Below are positions 18,290 to 28,030 of a stretch of 64,000 nucleotides of DNA, one piece after another; position 1 is the stretch's first letter; every line of letters begins with the position of its first letter. This DNA comes from an uncultured Flavobacteriales bacterium (lineage in GTDB: Bacteria > Bacteroidota > Bacteroidia > Flavobacteriales_D > Sanyastnellaceae), in assembly GCA_938085105.1 (NCBI GenBank), contig CALKGK010000043.1, positions 18,949 to 82,948 on the forward strand. The letters are read 5' to 3'. The translations under genes were made by a program, and so were the position numbers. The notes under the pieces were generated by a model that was not told where the DNA came from, did no database searches, and saw nothing but the letters and a program-made list of their open reading frames with translations.

Positions 18290-20120
18290 GTACTATTTCG
18301 AGTTGATAGTTATCGTAGCGCAGGAGAACGGTACTCTCGTTTTCGTAGCCCGACTCCATTCCGGTTTTGTAATAATCCATTCCCAGGTGCAGTAAGCCTT
18401 TTTGCTTCACCGCATCAAATTCATTGGGGAAATTCAATCCAAATTGCAGCAGTGCTTGTCCGTAAAAAAGCATCACATCATACCCCAAGAATCCATAATC
18501 TCCAGGTTCTGTCGCGTAATTTCTCTTGAAGTTCTTCACGAGCGTTTGTACTTCTGCGTTATCGTAATCAATGTGCATGGAGGTAGGAACGCACAAATGG
18601 ATCTTGTTTTTAAAAGCAGCATCAAGAAAGTCGAAGCTCATCCAGTCTTCCGTTCCGAAAACAACCACATCGTAAACCTCATCATCCAAAAGTTGAAGAA
18701 TGGTTTGAAGGTTCGCAATCATGGATCGACTTTCTTTTCCGGCCGGAACCACCAATACGTTTCTTCTGAACTTGCTCAACTTACCTTGCAGTTCACCAAC
18801 AAACTTTGAAGAAGCTGTGAATTCCACAAATCCCCGCTGCGCTGAGTCGGCAAGATTCACGGTGTATTCTCCGTAATATTTTTTGAACAACTGCACTTTT
18901 CGAGCATCAGAAACGTCCATACTGTTAATCAAAATCACTTGATCTTGGCTGTGATTTTTCGCAATGAACTTGGCCATCGTTTTGATGTGTGAACTTTCTG
19001 AACTTTTCACTTTAGAAAGGTTAGAGCTCGCCAAAAGGATGCTGTTTTTACTGATGGTAGGGCACACCACATGGATGCCTCGTGGATTGGCAAATTTCGA
19101 GATGCTGATCAAGGTGCTTTTCTGAAGCGGACCAATGATCAAATCGCAGTTGTCTAGTTTTTTCGAAGTGATGAGCGCATTCACATCATCATCACTACTG
19201 ACATCCAATACTTGAACTTTCAGGTTGGCACCACGAGCTTTCAAACTGTCAAGGGCCATGCTCGCTCCTCGGTAAAAACTCATCCCAATTTCTTGGAGTC
19301 TGCGACTTTTCGAATCCAGCTCCATGTCTGGGTCCTTGAGGCTTTCCAAATAAAACGGAAGCATGATGGCCACATTGTATTCCTCTTTCAGCAATAGGGA
19401 ATCTGGCAAATCAAGCTTGAAGTCCATTTTTCCGCCCCCCATAAAATCTTCTTTCACTTCAGGTAAACGAAGCACTTGACCGATATCCAAACCTAGCTCT
19501 GCTCCGGGGTTAAGGGCAACAATGTCATCCACACGGTGTCCGTATAATTTTGAAATGCTGTACAAGGTTTCACCAGCAAGGACAATGTGGGTTTCGAGGG
19601 AATCTTCAGGTATTTCTGGAAGATCGATGGCCACGCTCTCAATCTCGATTTGCTTGGGGATGCGCAATTCCACACCTTCCTTCAAACCCAATTCAATTCC
19701 TGGATTCAAAGCGAGCATGTCGTTCATGTCCACCTTATATTGCTTGCTGATGCTATAGAGCGTCTCTTTTCGTTGAACTCGGTGAATCATGAACCCGTTC
19801 TCAATACGAATGGGGTTTTCCCAACGATCATCACGATAAGAATTGGGAACGGGGATGTACAAGGTTTGTCCAATGCTTAGGCCCTGATCTGCCCCTTTGT
19901 TGTGCTTCACGATGTCTTCTACTTCCACTCCATACAATTTCGAAAGGGAATAGAGGGTGTGTCCGCTTGCTACCTGATGTACGAAGAAGGATTCTCCATT
20001 TCGCTCTTCAATTACTCGATCTTGACCAAACGAGGTGGCCGCGATGAGGAAGAAGATGAGCAGGAGTACTCCCGTTTTTAGTTTTTCGTTCAATCCTTTT
20101 ATTTTATCCATTATTCCCAT
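18279..20120 (-). CDS. LysM-repeat protein with periplasmic-binding domain
   Basis: A 613-residue exported protein with a signal peptide after a short basic start ([18 protein letters not shown]). Three LysM domains follow (about 46-92, 110-154, 178-222), each with the GxTLYSxSKxYxVxxxDI pattern that binds peptidoglycan. The rest (about 250-613) resembles a type I periplasmic-binding fold (branched amino-acid/LivK-like), with [11 protein letters not shown] and [10 protein letters not shown]. This LysM-PBP combination occurs in Bacteroidota and its role is not established; the fused binding domain probably senses or scaffolds rather than transports. It overlaps guaA by ten bases and hemF by eleven. 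Confidence 0.85.
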   Translation of the reverse strand: MGIMDKIKGLNEKLKTGVLLLIFFLIAATSFGQDRVIEERNGESFFVHQVASGHTLYSLSKLYGVEVEDIVKHNKGADQGLSIGQTLYIPVPNSYRDDRWENPIRIENGFMIHRVQRKETLYSISKQYKVDMNDMLALNPGIELGLKEGVELRIPKQIEIESVAIDLPEIPEDSLETHIVLAGETLYSISKLYGHRVDDIVALNPGAELGLDIGQVLRLPEVKEDFMGGGKMDFKLDLPDSLLLKEEYNVAIMLPFYLESLKDPDMELDSKSRRLQEIGMSFYRGASMALDSLKARGANLKVQVLDVSSDDDVNALITSKKLDNCDLIIGPLQKSTLISISKFANPRGIHVVCPTISKNSILLASSNLSKVKSSESSHIKTMAKFIAKNHSQDQVILINSMDVSDARKVQLFKKYYGEYTVNLADSAQRGFVEFTASSKFVGELQGKLSKFRRNVLVVPAGKESRSMIANLQTILQLLDDEVYDVVVFGTEDWMSFDFLDAAFKNKIHLCVPTSMHIDYDNAEVQTLVKNFKRNYATEPGDYGFLGYDVMLFYGQALLQFGLNFPNEFDAVKQKGLLHLGMDYYKTGMESGYENESTVLLRYDNYQLEIVHGG

Positions 20121-21643
20121 TCAATGGTTGCTGGTGGTTTACTGCTGATGTCGTACACCACGCGGTTCACTCCTTTCACCCGATTGATGATTTCATTCGA
20201 AACTCGTGCCAAAAATTCATAGGGGAGGTGACACCAGTCTGCCGTCATTCCATCGGTGGAGCTCACGGCTCTCAAAGCAACGGCTTGTTCGTAGGTTCTT
20301 TCGTCTCCCATTACACCAACGCTCTGCACGGGCAACAATATTGCACCTGCTTGCCAAACATCATCGTAGAGATTGGCTTTTTTCAATCCTTGAATCCAGA
20401 TGTGGTCTACTTCCTGAAGGATACGCACTTTTTCTGGAGTGATGTCTCCCAAGATACGAATTCCCAATCCAGGCCCTGGGAAAGGGTGTCGGCCCAAAAT
20501 ACTTTGCTTAATTCCAAGTGCTTTCCCCACGCGTCTCACCTCATCTTTGAAAAGCAAACGCAACGGTTCAACCACTTGTAATTTCATATAATCGGGCAAT
20601 CCTCCTACGTTGTGGTGTGATTTGATGGTGGCTGATGGTCCGCCACTGGCAGAAACCGACTCAATCACATCCGGGTAAATGGTTCCTTGTCCGAGCCACT
20701 TTGCATCGCTCACCAAGTGAGATTCTTCATCAAAAACATCGATGAATACTTTCCCAATTGCCTTTCTTTTCTTTTCTGGATCAGTGTGTCCTTCAAGTTC
20801 AGCATAAAAACGATCTGCGGCGCGCACCCCTTTCACGTTCAAGCCCATATCTTTATAACTCTCCAAGACCTCTTCAAATTCATTCTTACGAAGGAGTCCA
20901 TTATCTACAAAAATGCAATGCAAGTTTTTTCCAATTGCCTTGTGCAGGAGCATTGCAGCTACAGAGCTATCTACTCCGCCTGAAAGACCCAGAATCACCT
21001 TATCGGAACCCAATTTAGTCTTCAGAGCATCCACCGTTTCTTCAACAAAAGACATCGGTGTCCAATCCTGCTTGCATCCTGCAATGTTCACTACAAAATT
21101 CTTCAACAAAACTGCCCCATCTGTGCTGTGGTACACCTCCGGGTGGAATTGAATTCCGAAAGTTTCTTCTCCTTCAATGGCGTAACCGGCAAATTCCACA
21201 TCGGAAGTACTGCAAATGGTTTTGAAATTGGCAGGAGCGCTTTTGATGGTATCTCCGTGGGACATCCACACCTGAGAACCGCTATTCACGCCACTCACCA
21301 ATGGGTGTTGATCATCCACAAAGGAAAGGTTGGCTCTTCCATACTCACGAATCTCTGAGGGGAGCACCTCACCTCCATTGGATTGGGCCAAGTATTGAGC
21401 ACCAAAGCAAACACCGAGCAAAGGCAATTTCCCTCGGTAGGCAGACAAATCGGGCTTGGGCGCCTTCTCATCGCGCACTGAGTGTGGGCTTCCAGAAAGG
21501 ATAATGGCTTTCACTGAATCGTCCAACTCTGGAGCTTTGTTCCAGGGGTGGATCTCTGAATAAATGTTCAGTTCACGGATTCTTCGGGCAATCAACTGTG
21601 TGTATTGCGAACCGAAATCGAGGATAATGACCTTCTCTTGCAT
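20111..21643 (-). CDS. guaA: GMP synthase (glutamine-hydrolysing)
   Basis: Makes GMP from XMP, ATP and glutamine. The 510 residues comprise a class I amidotransferase (C79 in GVCFGAQ, H167 and E169 in FHPE), an ATP-pyrophosphatase domain with P-loop SGGVDSS (221-227), and the C-terminal GMPS dimerization domain ending in TIEWE. Length and order are standard. A perfect -7 element ends four bases before the ATG, so the mRNA is predicted to be leaderless. It heads an overlapping operon with the LysM protein and hemF. Confidence 0.97.
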   Translation of the reverse strand: MQEKVIILDFGSQYTQLIARRIRELNIYSEIHPWNKAPELDDSVKAIILSGSPHSVRDEKAPKPDLSAYRGKLPLLGVCFGAQYLAQSNGGEVLPSEIREYGRANLSFVDDQHPLVSGVNSGSQVWMSHGDTIKSAPANFKTICSTSDVEFAGYAIEGEETFGIQFHPEVYHSTDGAVLLKNFVVNIAGCKQDWTPMSFVEETVDALKTKLGSDKVILGLSGGVDSSVAAMLLHKAIGKNLHCIFVDNGLLRKNEFEEVLESYKDMGLNVKGVRAADRFYAELEGHTDPEKKRKAIGKVFIDVFDEESHLVSDAKWLGQGTIYPDVIESVSASGGPSATIKSHHNVGGLPDYMKLQVVEPLRLLFKDEVRRVGKALGIKQSILGRHPFPGPGLGIRILGDITPEKVRILQEVDHIWIQGLKKANLYDDVWQAGAILLPVQSVGVMGDERTYEQAVALRAVSSTDGMTADWCHLPYEFLARVSNEIINRVKGVNRVVYDISSKPPATIEWE

Positions 21644-21647
21644 GTTG

Positions 21648-21655
21648 CAAAATTA
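21648..21655 (-). promoter_or_regulatory. -7 element of guaA, leaderless geometry
   Basis: TAATTTTG matches TAnnTTTG exactly, with CAAC between it and the ATG. RNA would begin at or next to the start codon. Confidence 0.65.
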
Positions 21656-21742
21656 GTCTTATTGAGGCTTGTGCAAAAGCGACTTATTAACCTTTTATCC
21701 CAAAGCCACTATTTTTCCATTCTTCGCTACCTTGCGGGCACT

Positions 21743-22345
21743 ATGCGCAGCCTACTAAAAAAGACCCTCGACGGTCGGAAAATCATTCTTGCTAGCAAAT
21801 CTCCACGCCGACAAGAACTCTTGAAAATGTTGGAATTGGACTTTGAAATTCGGACCAAAGAAACCGACGAATCGTACTCCGAAAACCTCAAAGGCGCTGA
21901 AGTTGCAAGGTATTTGGCTGAAAAAAAAGCCCTGGCCTTTCAAGGTGAATTAAATGCGGACGACCTCCTCATCACCTCCGATACTACCGTTTGCGTTGAC
22001 GATCAAATATTGAATAAACCCGAGAATAAAGAGGAGGCCATGAAGATGCTGAAGCAATTGAGTGGAAGGAAACATGAGGTGATCACGGCCTGCGCGCTAT
22101 TCAGTAAAGAAGGTTTGAAGGTGTTTCACGACAGCACTGAAGTCCATTTTCGCGAACTCAGTTTGGAGGAAATCGAACATTATGTAGATGGTTATGCACC
22201 TTTTGACAAAGCTGGAGCATATGGAATTCAGGATTTTATTGGAGCCATCGGAGTAGATCGCATTCACGGTTCCTATTATACCGTTATGGGCTTACCTTTG
22301 CACCTGCTTTACAAGGAGCTCAAAAATCTCCTGGAGAAAAAGTAG
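21743..22345 (+). CDS. maf: Maf family nucleotide pyrophosphatase
   Basis: A 200-residue Maf/HAM1-superfamily house-cleaning enzyme that hydrolyses dTTP, UTP or modified nucleotides. Motifs are ILASKSPRRQELL near the N-terminus, the conserved SDTTV, FDKAGAYGIQ (general catalytic region) and a final GLPLHLLY. ATG 21743 was chosen because the family starts just before the ASxSPRR motif and because a -7-like box (TACCTTGC, 21728-21735) sits upstream; the longer frame from 21605 overlaps guaA. It diverges from guaA. Confidence 0.93.
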   Translation: MRSLLKKTLDGRKIILASKSPRRQELLKMLELDFEIRTKETDESYSENLKGAEVARYLAEKKALAFQGELNADDLLITSDTTVCVDDQILNKPENKEEAMKMLKQLSGRKHEVITACALFSKEGLKVFHDSTEVHFRELSLEEIEHYVDGYAPFDKAGAYGIQDFIGAIGVDRIHGSYYTVMGLPLHLLYKELKNLLEKK

Positions 22346-22346
22346 A

Positions 22347-22376
22347 TAAATACCGCTTAATAGGTATTGGTTTTTG
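22347..22376 (+). terminator. Weak terminator candidate after maf
   Basis: AATACC pairs with GGTATT around an eight-base loop, followed by GGTTTTTG. The stem is short, so support is modest. Confidence 0.4.
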
Positions 22377-22419
22377 ATGAATTAGGAACGAATTTCGCAG
22401 TCCAATCTGCCACAGAAGC

Positions 22420-24516
22420 ATGCTAAAAATTGCCCTCGTAGGAAACCCCAATTGTGGAAAGACATCTTTGTTCAATGTGCTCACTGGGCTCAAGCAAAAG
22501 GTGGGCAACTTTGCCGGCGTAACGGTGGACAAAAAGTTGGGGCACTTTTCACTTCCTTCGGGAAATAAAGTGCAAGTGACCGATCTTCCTGGAGCTTATA
22601 GTTTGTATCCCAAAAGTTTGGATGAACAAGTGGTGCACGATGCCCTTTTGAATCATGACTCTCCAGAATACCCCCAACTACTTGTCCTTGTGCTCGATGC
22701 ATCTAACCTCAAAAGAAACCTCTTCCTTGCCTCCCAAGTTTTGGACCTCGGCATCCCCGCCATTTGTGTTTTGAACATGACCGATTTGGCTGAGGAAAAA
22801 GGATTTCAGATCGATTTAGAAGGATTGGAAAGCACCATCGGTATTCCTGTTCTTAGTTTGAACGCATCCACAGGCCTTGGGATTGAAAAGCTCAAATCTG
22901 CTTTGGACCAAGCCAACTTTCGCACGGGAACTACAGGTCTTCAATATGGAGACTGGTTGCGAGAGGAAGAGGGGCATCAACCTGATTTGACGGGCTATCG
23001 AAGATTTCACACCTTGGCCTCACTTCCTTTGAAAACTTGGATTTCCGAAGAGGATAAAGCTGTTTTTCAAGACGAGTTCGCAGCACTGGGCAAATCAGAA
23101 AGCGAGTGGCAACTTTGGGAAATCAGTGAGCGCTATCATTGGATCAATCAAGTGCATAAAGATTTTGTGCACCGACCAAGAGCCAGTGAAAAGAGTGCTT
23201 TGATGAGCAAGCGCTTGGACAGAGTTCTGACCCATAAAGTGTGGGGTACTTTGATCTTTTTGGGGGTGTTCTTCCTTTTGTTTCAAGCCGTATTCACGCT
23301 CGCGGCCTACCCTATGGAGTGGATCGATTCTGGAATGGCTTGGTTGATTGAAGCTGTGGGAACAGCCATGCCTGAGGGTTTACTGAATAGCTTTGTTACC
23401 GACGGCATTCTCGCTGGGCTGGCTGGAGTGGTGATCTTTATTCCACAGATCATGATCCTCTTTGGACTCATTACAGCTTTGGAAGACAGCGGTTACATGT
23501 CGCGCGTGAGCTTCATTAACGACCGACTGCTCAGCAAAGTAGGTTTGAACGGCAAGAGCATTGTTCCCTTGGTTGGAGGGTTCGCTTGTGCTGTTCCTGC
23601 GGTGATGGCAGCAAGAAGCATTGAGAATGTGAAAGAGCGTTTGCTCACCATCTTCATTACTCCGCTCATGAGTTGCTCTGCTCGATTACCGGTTTACGTC
23701 TTCTTAGTGGCCTTTATCGTTCCTGATAAAAACCTGTTTGGATTGATCAACCTACAAGGTTTATTCATGCTGGGACTTTACCTGTTGGGCATTTTCATGT
23801 CAGCAGCCGTGGCTTGGGTAATGAACCGATTCATTCAACAAAATCAGCGCTCTACCTTTGTCATGGAGCTCCCATTGTTCAAAAAACCGACCTATAAAAA
23901 TGTTTTGAGTAGCATGTGGGCGAAGGGAAGAACATTTGTGACGGAAGCCGGTAAAGTCATCATGGTGGTTTCCATGATTCTTTGGGTACTGAGTAGCTTT
24001 GGTCCTGGAGACACCTTCGAGAAAATCGAAGAAAAATATGCCATCGAAAGCAACAAACTCTCGCTTTCGGAAGAAGAAATTCAAGTTCAGATCAACAGTG
24101 AAAAACTGCGAGAAAGTTACGCCGGACAAATGGGACGCTTAATTGAACCGGCCATTCGTCCTTTGGGCTTCGATTGGAAAATTGGAATTGCTTTGATTAC
24201 CTCTTTTGCTGCAAGAGAAGTGTTTGTGGGAACAATGAGTACCATTTACAGTGTTGAAGGAGATGAAGCTCACAGCATTCAAGGCCTGCAAGATAAACTG
24301 ATGAACCAAGTTGATCCAGACACGGGAAAAGCCGTCTTTTCTCGAGCTACCGCACTTAGTTTGGTCATCTTTTACGTTTTTGCAATGCAATGCATGAGTA
24401 CAGTTGCCATCGTGAAGAAAGAGACCGGCGGTTGGAAATGGGCGCTTGCTCAATTAATTTTCCTCACAGCTTTGGCCTATGTAGCTAGCTTGATTACATA
24501 TCAACTTTTCGCTTAA
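22420..24516 (+). CDS. feoB: Ferrous iron transport protein FeoB
   Basis: An inner-membrane Fe(II) importer with a cytoplasmic G domain. The 698 residues start with G1 GNPNCGKTS (8-16), a switch region with GNFAGVTVDKK, G3 DLPGAYSL and G4 NMTD, followed by the helical NFeoB part and then the membrane domain of about eight segments. The latter contains the two Gate repeats, with GFACAVPAVMAAR and FAAREVFVGTMSTIY. The length is slightly short of the usual 700-770. Unusually, feoA is not upstream but on the opposite strand immediately downstream (36-base gap). Confidence 0.95.
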   Translation: MLKIALVGNPNCGKTSLFNVLTGLKQKVGNFAGVTVDKKLGHFSLPSGNKVQVTDLPGAYSLYPKSLDEQVVHDALLNHDSPEYPQLLVLVLDASNLKRNLFLASQVLDLGIPAICVLNMTDLAEEKGFQIDLEGLESTIGIPVLSLNASTGLGIEKLKSALDQANFRTGTTGLQYGDWLREEEGHQPDLTGYRRFHTLASLPLKTWISEEDKAVFQDEFAALGKSESEWQLWEISERYHWINQVHKDFVHRPRASEKSALMSKRLDRVLTHKVWGTLIFLGVFFLLFQAVFTLAAYPMEWIDSGMAWLIEAVGTAMPEGLLNSFVTDGILAGLAGVVIFIPQIMILFGLITALEDSGYMSRVSFINDRLLSKVGLNGKSIVPLVGGFACAVPAVMAARSIENVKERLLTIFITPLMSCSARLPVYVFLVAFIVPDKNLFGLINLQGLFMLGLYLLGIFMSAAVAWVMNRFIQQNQRSTFVMELPLFKKPTYKNVLSSMWAKGRTFVTEAGKVIMVVSMILWVLSSFGPGDTFEKIEEKYAIESNKLSLSEEEIQVQINSEKLRESYAGQMGRLIEPAIRPLGFDWKIGIALITSFAAREVFVGTMSTIYSVEGDEAHSIQGLQDKLMNQVDPDTGKAVFSRATALSLVIFYVFAMQCMSTVAIVKKETGGWKWALAQLIFLTALAYVASLITYQLFA

Positions 24517-24551
24517 AAGAGGATCTTAGATTTTAGAAATGGTGACGAAAC

Positions 24552-24794
24552 TTACAAAGGGCTCACCTGAACCATGATGTATTTGGCATCGCGTTTTCTC
24601 AGAGAGAGTTTATAGCCTGAAAGCGTCACGGCAATGGGGTCGCCAAATGGAGCGATGTGATCCAAACGGAGGGTCTCACCAGGTAAACAGCCCATCTCCA
24701 TGAGCTTGGTTACCTTCTCCGGGCTTCTCACTTCAGTAATGATTCCGCTCTCTCCAAGCAGGAGTTCTGATAAAGCTTTGATGCTTCTTTCCAT
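24552..24794 (-). CDS. feoA: Ferrous iron transport protein FeoA
   Basis: An 80-residue SH3-like cytoplasmic partner of FeoB. It shows the family pattern MGCLPGETLRLDHIAPFGDPIAVTLSGYKLSLRKRDA. It faces feoB tail-to-tail instead of preceding it, so the two are under separate promoters. A perfect -7 element (TACTTTTG) ends four bases before the ATG, predicting a leaderless mRNA. Confidence 0.93.
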   Translation of the reverse strand: MERSIKALSELLLGESGIITEVRSPEKVTKLMEMGCLPGETLRLDHIAPFGDPIAVTLSGYKLSLRKRDAKYIMVQVSPL

Positions 24795-24798
24795 GGCT

Positions 24799-24806
24799 CA
24801 AAAGTA
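24799..24806 (-). promoter_or_regulatory. -7 element of feoA, leaderless geometry
   Basis: TACTTTTG matches the consensus exactly; four bases (AGCC) separate it from the ATG. Confidence 0.65.
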
Positions 24807-24847
24807 AAGCAGAAAATTGGAGCAACTCATCCCCTTTTCGTGGTATT

Positions 24848-26401
24848 TTACAATTGGGACTTGAGTGATTTCTCAATGCTGAAATGAAAAGTACTCCCCT
24901 CTCCATACACTGAGCTCACACTGATCTCTCCCCCGTGCAGTTCAACCACTTTTTTGCAATGGGCTAGGCCAATTCCCGTTCCCTCAAAAGTTTCGCGAGT
25001 ATGCAAGCGTTGGAAGATGAGGAAGATGCGTTCTAAATATTCTGCTTCAATTCCGATACCGTTGTCTGACAGGGCAAATTCCCAATGAGTAGGTCCTTCG
25101 GTACACGACAAGTGAATTTTTGGCGTCTCCCCCTCTTTTTGAAACTTTACTGCATTACTCAAAAGGTTGATTAGCAGCAATCTTAGTTCTGTATTGAGCG
25201 CATTTAAAGTGGGTAAAGGGTCTGAAGTAAAAACAACCTTTTTCTCTTGGCACGTCGCATTGAGGTCGGCAAGCACATCTGCCACCAGATGCTCCATGTT
25301 GCACGGCGTGAAGTTCAAATTGTTCCCAATTTTTGAATATTCTAGGATGTCTTGAATTTGCCTACTCATTCTTCTCGAAGCCCCATCAACAAAACCCAAA
25401 TGCCTTTTGATCTCGCCAACTCCCTCTGGAGTTAAAGGTTCAGAAAGAGCATCTCCGATGATTTCACTAAAAGCAATTACGGTTCTTAAGGGTTCTTGTA
25501 AATCGTGTGAAGTGAGGTAAGCAAACTGCTCCAATTCTTTGTTTGATCGCTCCAATGATTCCAAGGCCTCGTGTTTATCACTGGTATCCCTGAGAATAAC
25601 AATCACCTGCACTACCTCTGAAGAAGTGGGATCTTTTACTGTAGAGAGCGTAACGTTCGCCCAAAACACCTCGCCATTGCTTCTTTGAAGCTGGCGTTCA
25701 TCTTGAACAACCTTGATGACTCCTGAGATTAAATTGTCGAAACTTACCTTTAATGAAGTTTTGTCTGTAGGAATATCAAATTGGTTGATATTCTTTCCCT
25801 TCAATTTTTCGGAGTCATCCACAGCAAAAAGCGCAGACATCTTTCCGTTTGAAGAAGTGATCTCTCCATTTACATTCACCAATGCCATCCCAACGCCTGC
25901 ATTCTCAAAGGCACTTCTAAATCGCTCCTCACTGGATTTGAGGGCGATTTCAAAATTCTTCCGTTCGGTGATGTCTACATGACTCCCAACTGCACGCAAA
26001 GGAGCTCCATTAGCATCCCACTCAATCACTTTCCCTTTGCACCAAACCCAAACGATGGATCCGTTTTTATGAAAATACCTCACTTCACAGGTAAAAGGAA
26101 TCTCTCCCCTACTAGCAACATGCGCTTCGAAGGCCGCGAAAGTAATGGCCAAGTCGTCTGGATGCATGATGCGTTGCCAAGAGTCTGGAGCGTTTTCCAT
26201 TTCATGGTCTTGATATCCAAACATTTCTTTGAAAGTAGGGCTTAAGAACTCTTTATTGCTGGGAATATCCCAATCCCAATATCCTGCAAGTGTGCCTTCG
26301 ATAACGGACTGAAGCACCTGATTTTTATCGTGAAGTTCTTGCTTTAAGCTTTGAATTTCCTCGTGAACCGTTGAGGAGACTGAATTTGGAGAGCTGCCCA
26401 T
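24848..26401 (-). CDS. Cytoplasmic PAS-PAS sensor histidine kinase
   Basis: A 517-residue soluble kinase without a membrane segment. A short coiled start is followed by a PAS_3/PAC domain (about 30-150, with WDWDIPSNKEFLSP and HVDITERK), a second PAS (about 160-280), a HisKA helix with H299 (YLTSHDLQEPLR) and a HATPase domain with N box (NLLSNAVKFQ), NGIGIE and GTGIGLAHCKKVV. This layout is typical of phytochrome-like or light/redox-independent orphan kinases in Bacteroidota. No response regulator is adjacent, so the partner is unknown. Confidence 0.92.
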   Translation of the reverse strand: MGSSPNSVSSTVHEEIQSLKQELHDKNQVLQSVIEGTLAGYWDWDIPSNKEFLSPTFKEMFGYQDHEMENAPDSWQRIMHPDDLAITFAAFEAHVASRGEIPFTCEVRYFHKNGSIVWVWCKGKVIEWDANGAPLRAVGSHVDITERKNFEIALKSSEERFRSAFENAGVGMALVNVNGEITSSNGKMSALFAVDDSEKLKGKNINQFDIPTDKTSLKVSFDNLISGVIKVVQDERQLQRSNGEVFWANVTLSTVKDPTSSEVVQVIVILRDTSDKHEALESLERSNKELEQFAYLTSHDLQEPLRTVIAFSEIIGDALSEPLTPEGVGEIKRHLGFVDGASRRMSRQIQDILEYSKIGNNLNFTPCNMEHLVADVLADLNATCQEKKVVFTSDPLPTLNALNTELRLLLINLLSNAVKFQKEGETPKIHLSCTEGPTHWEFALSDNGIGIEAEYLERIFLIFQRLHTRETFEGTGIGLAHCKKVVELHGGEISVSSVYGEGSTFHFSIEKSLKSQL

Positions 26402-26490
26402 AGTGAAGTACTTCTGCGTTTGGTTAAAGTAGGTCCTTTAAAATAATGAAAAATATTGAATAATAAAAACGAACAAATGAAGCTTTGATT

Positions 26491-27993
26491 TTAAGGTGCT
26501 TTGTAAACCCGGAGATGTTCATCTTTGAAAACCAGCGGGAAGAATGGCGGTAAATCACATGCTGTTCCTTCGAAAATGACAATAAAATTGAGACTTTGTT
26601 CTAAATATGGGCGAAGAAAAGATTCATTTACATCCTGTTGCGAACTCGTCCACCCTTTTCTCCCGAGGGCTAATAAAGAACCATTTCTGCTTCGGTCTCC
26701 AAGAGCGAGGATGCGCTTATTTTCATCAATCCCCAAACTTTTAAGATGCGGTTTTAGGGATTGAGCCTGACGATAGGCAATTGCATAAACGGGATCTTGA
26801 TGTACTACTCTTTGATTAAACTTCTTGTGAGCATAATTCCCGCTGAGCACTGTGATGATGATCAAAAGTGATGGAAGAAGAAAGCGAAACCTCCCGTTTT
26901 TTAATGTTTCACGAAGAATATAGACCCCTACCGTCACCCACAAAAAAAGAACAGGGAGAAGATTGAGGATGTAATAATCGTGGTCTTTGAACTGAGCATA
27001 GAAGAGGAGAAAGTAACTCAAGCTACCCAAGGTGAGCAGGATGAATAAAGGTGCCAGTTGTTTGCATTTCTTCCAGCTAAACAAAACTCCAAGGACCATG
27101 AGCCCATAAAATGCGTGCCAAGTGCTCATGTAGTAGTATTCCACCCGCCAAAAACTGCTCATATAATTCCAAACTTCCTTTACTTCTGTCCCGTTCAAGT
27201 TCCAAATCGGACGAGGATGAGTGAGGAAATAATCATCGTGATGCAACTCATTGAAGTACAGGACATACATGTTCCACAGCACCACAAACAGGAATCCACT
27301 TCCAAAAAACAACAAAACTGAACGGTAAGCCTGAATAAAATCTTTTACGCTGCCTTTTTTGAGGAAATGGTTCAAGAATAAAAACCCAAAAGCCGCCAAT
27401 GGATGGATGAGAAAGCTCACTTTTAGTAGTCCGGCTGCAGCAAATAGAACGAAGGCGCGCATCCCGACCTTTTTTTGATCAGAAAGCCAAAAACGTGCAA
27501 AGGCATGCCATCCCATCAAACATAAACCCAAGGCCGAAGCGTCTGGGAGGAAGCTCGCCGAATAATAGAGCAAAACGGTTGATGTTAGGAACCAGACACC
27601 AAGTATTGTAGGGATCAGTTGATTTCGGAAAACAAGCTCCAGTGTTTTAAACAGGGCAAGAAAACCGAGAGTACTAATGAGCAGTGTCAGGCCTCGCAAT
27701 ACCCAAGGTTGTTCGCCAACCAAGAAATACATCAGTGCACTAATGTAATAGAGCATGGGGAATTCGCACGCCGCTTTGGCCTCTTCGCTTTGAAGGTTGA
27801 AAAGTCCTGGACTGAAGAAATCCATTCCAAAATGGTAATAATGACTTGCGAAGGAAAGACTATCGCTTTGGCGCACGAAATGGATACCTGAAGGGTCCAT
27901 GTTGAGCATGGAAAACAAGCCCATCATCAGGTAAAATACAAGAATCACCGAAAGGTAAAACCAGGAAGAGTTTCCATTGAGCAGGCGCTTCAT
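26491..27993 (-). CDS. GT-C family membrane glycosyltransferase
   Basis: A 500-residue integral membrane protein with roughly ten to eleven helices and a small soluble C-terminus. The first periplasmic loop carries acidic residues after a short RQSDSLSFASHYY segment, which fits the GT39/GT83 (PMT/ArnT-like) fold that uses lipid-linked sugar donors. The acceptor cannot be predicted. No glycan cluster surrounds it. An exact -7 element (TAAATTTG) ends four bases before the ATG. Confidence 0.75.
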   Translation of the reverse strand: MKRLLNGNSSWFYLSVILVFYLMMGLFSMLNMDPSGIHFVRQSDSLSFASHYYHFGMDFFSPGLFNLQSEEAKAACEFPMLYYISALMYFLVGEQPWVLRGLTLLISTLGFLALFKTLELVFRNQLIPTILGVWFLTSTVLLYYSASFLPDASALGLCLMGWHAFARFWLSDQKKVGMRAFVLFAAAGLLKVSFLIHPLAAFGFLFLNHFLKKGSVKDFIQAYRSVLLFFGSGFLFVVLWNMYVLYFNELHHDDYFLTHPRPIWNLNGTEVKEVWNYMSSFWRVEYYYMSTWHAFYGLMVLGVLFSWKKCKQLAPLFILLTLGSLSYFLLFYAQFKDHDYYILNLLPVLFLWVTVGVYILRETLKNGRFRFLLPSLLIIITVLSGNYAHKKFNQRVVHQDPVYAIAYRQAQSLKPHLKSLGIDENKRILALGDRSRNGSLLALGRKGWTSSQQDVNESFLRPYLEQSLNFIVIFEGTACDLPPFFPLVFKDEHLRVYKAP

Positions 27994-27997
27994 TTTC

Positions 27998-28005
27998 CAA
28001 ATTTA
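27998..28005 (-). promoter_or_regulatory. -7 element of glycosyltransferase gene
   Basis: TAAATTTG is an exact consensus match followed by GAAA and then ATG, the same four-base spacing seen at guaA and feoA. Confidence 0.65.
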
Positions 28006-28030
28006 GGCTTTTGCGCGATAGCTCCTAAGA

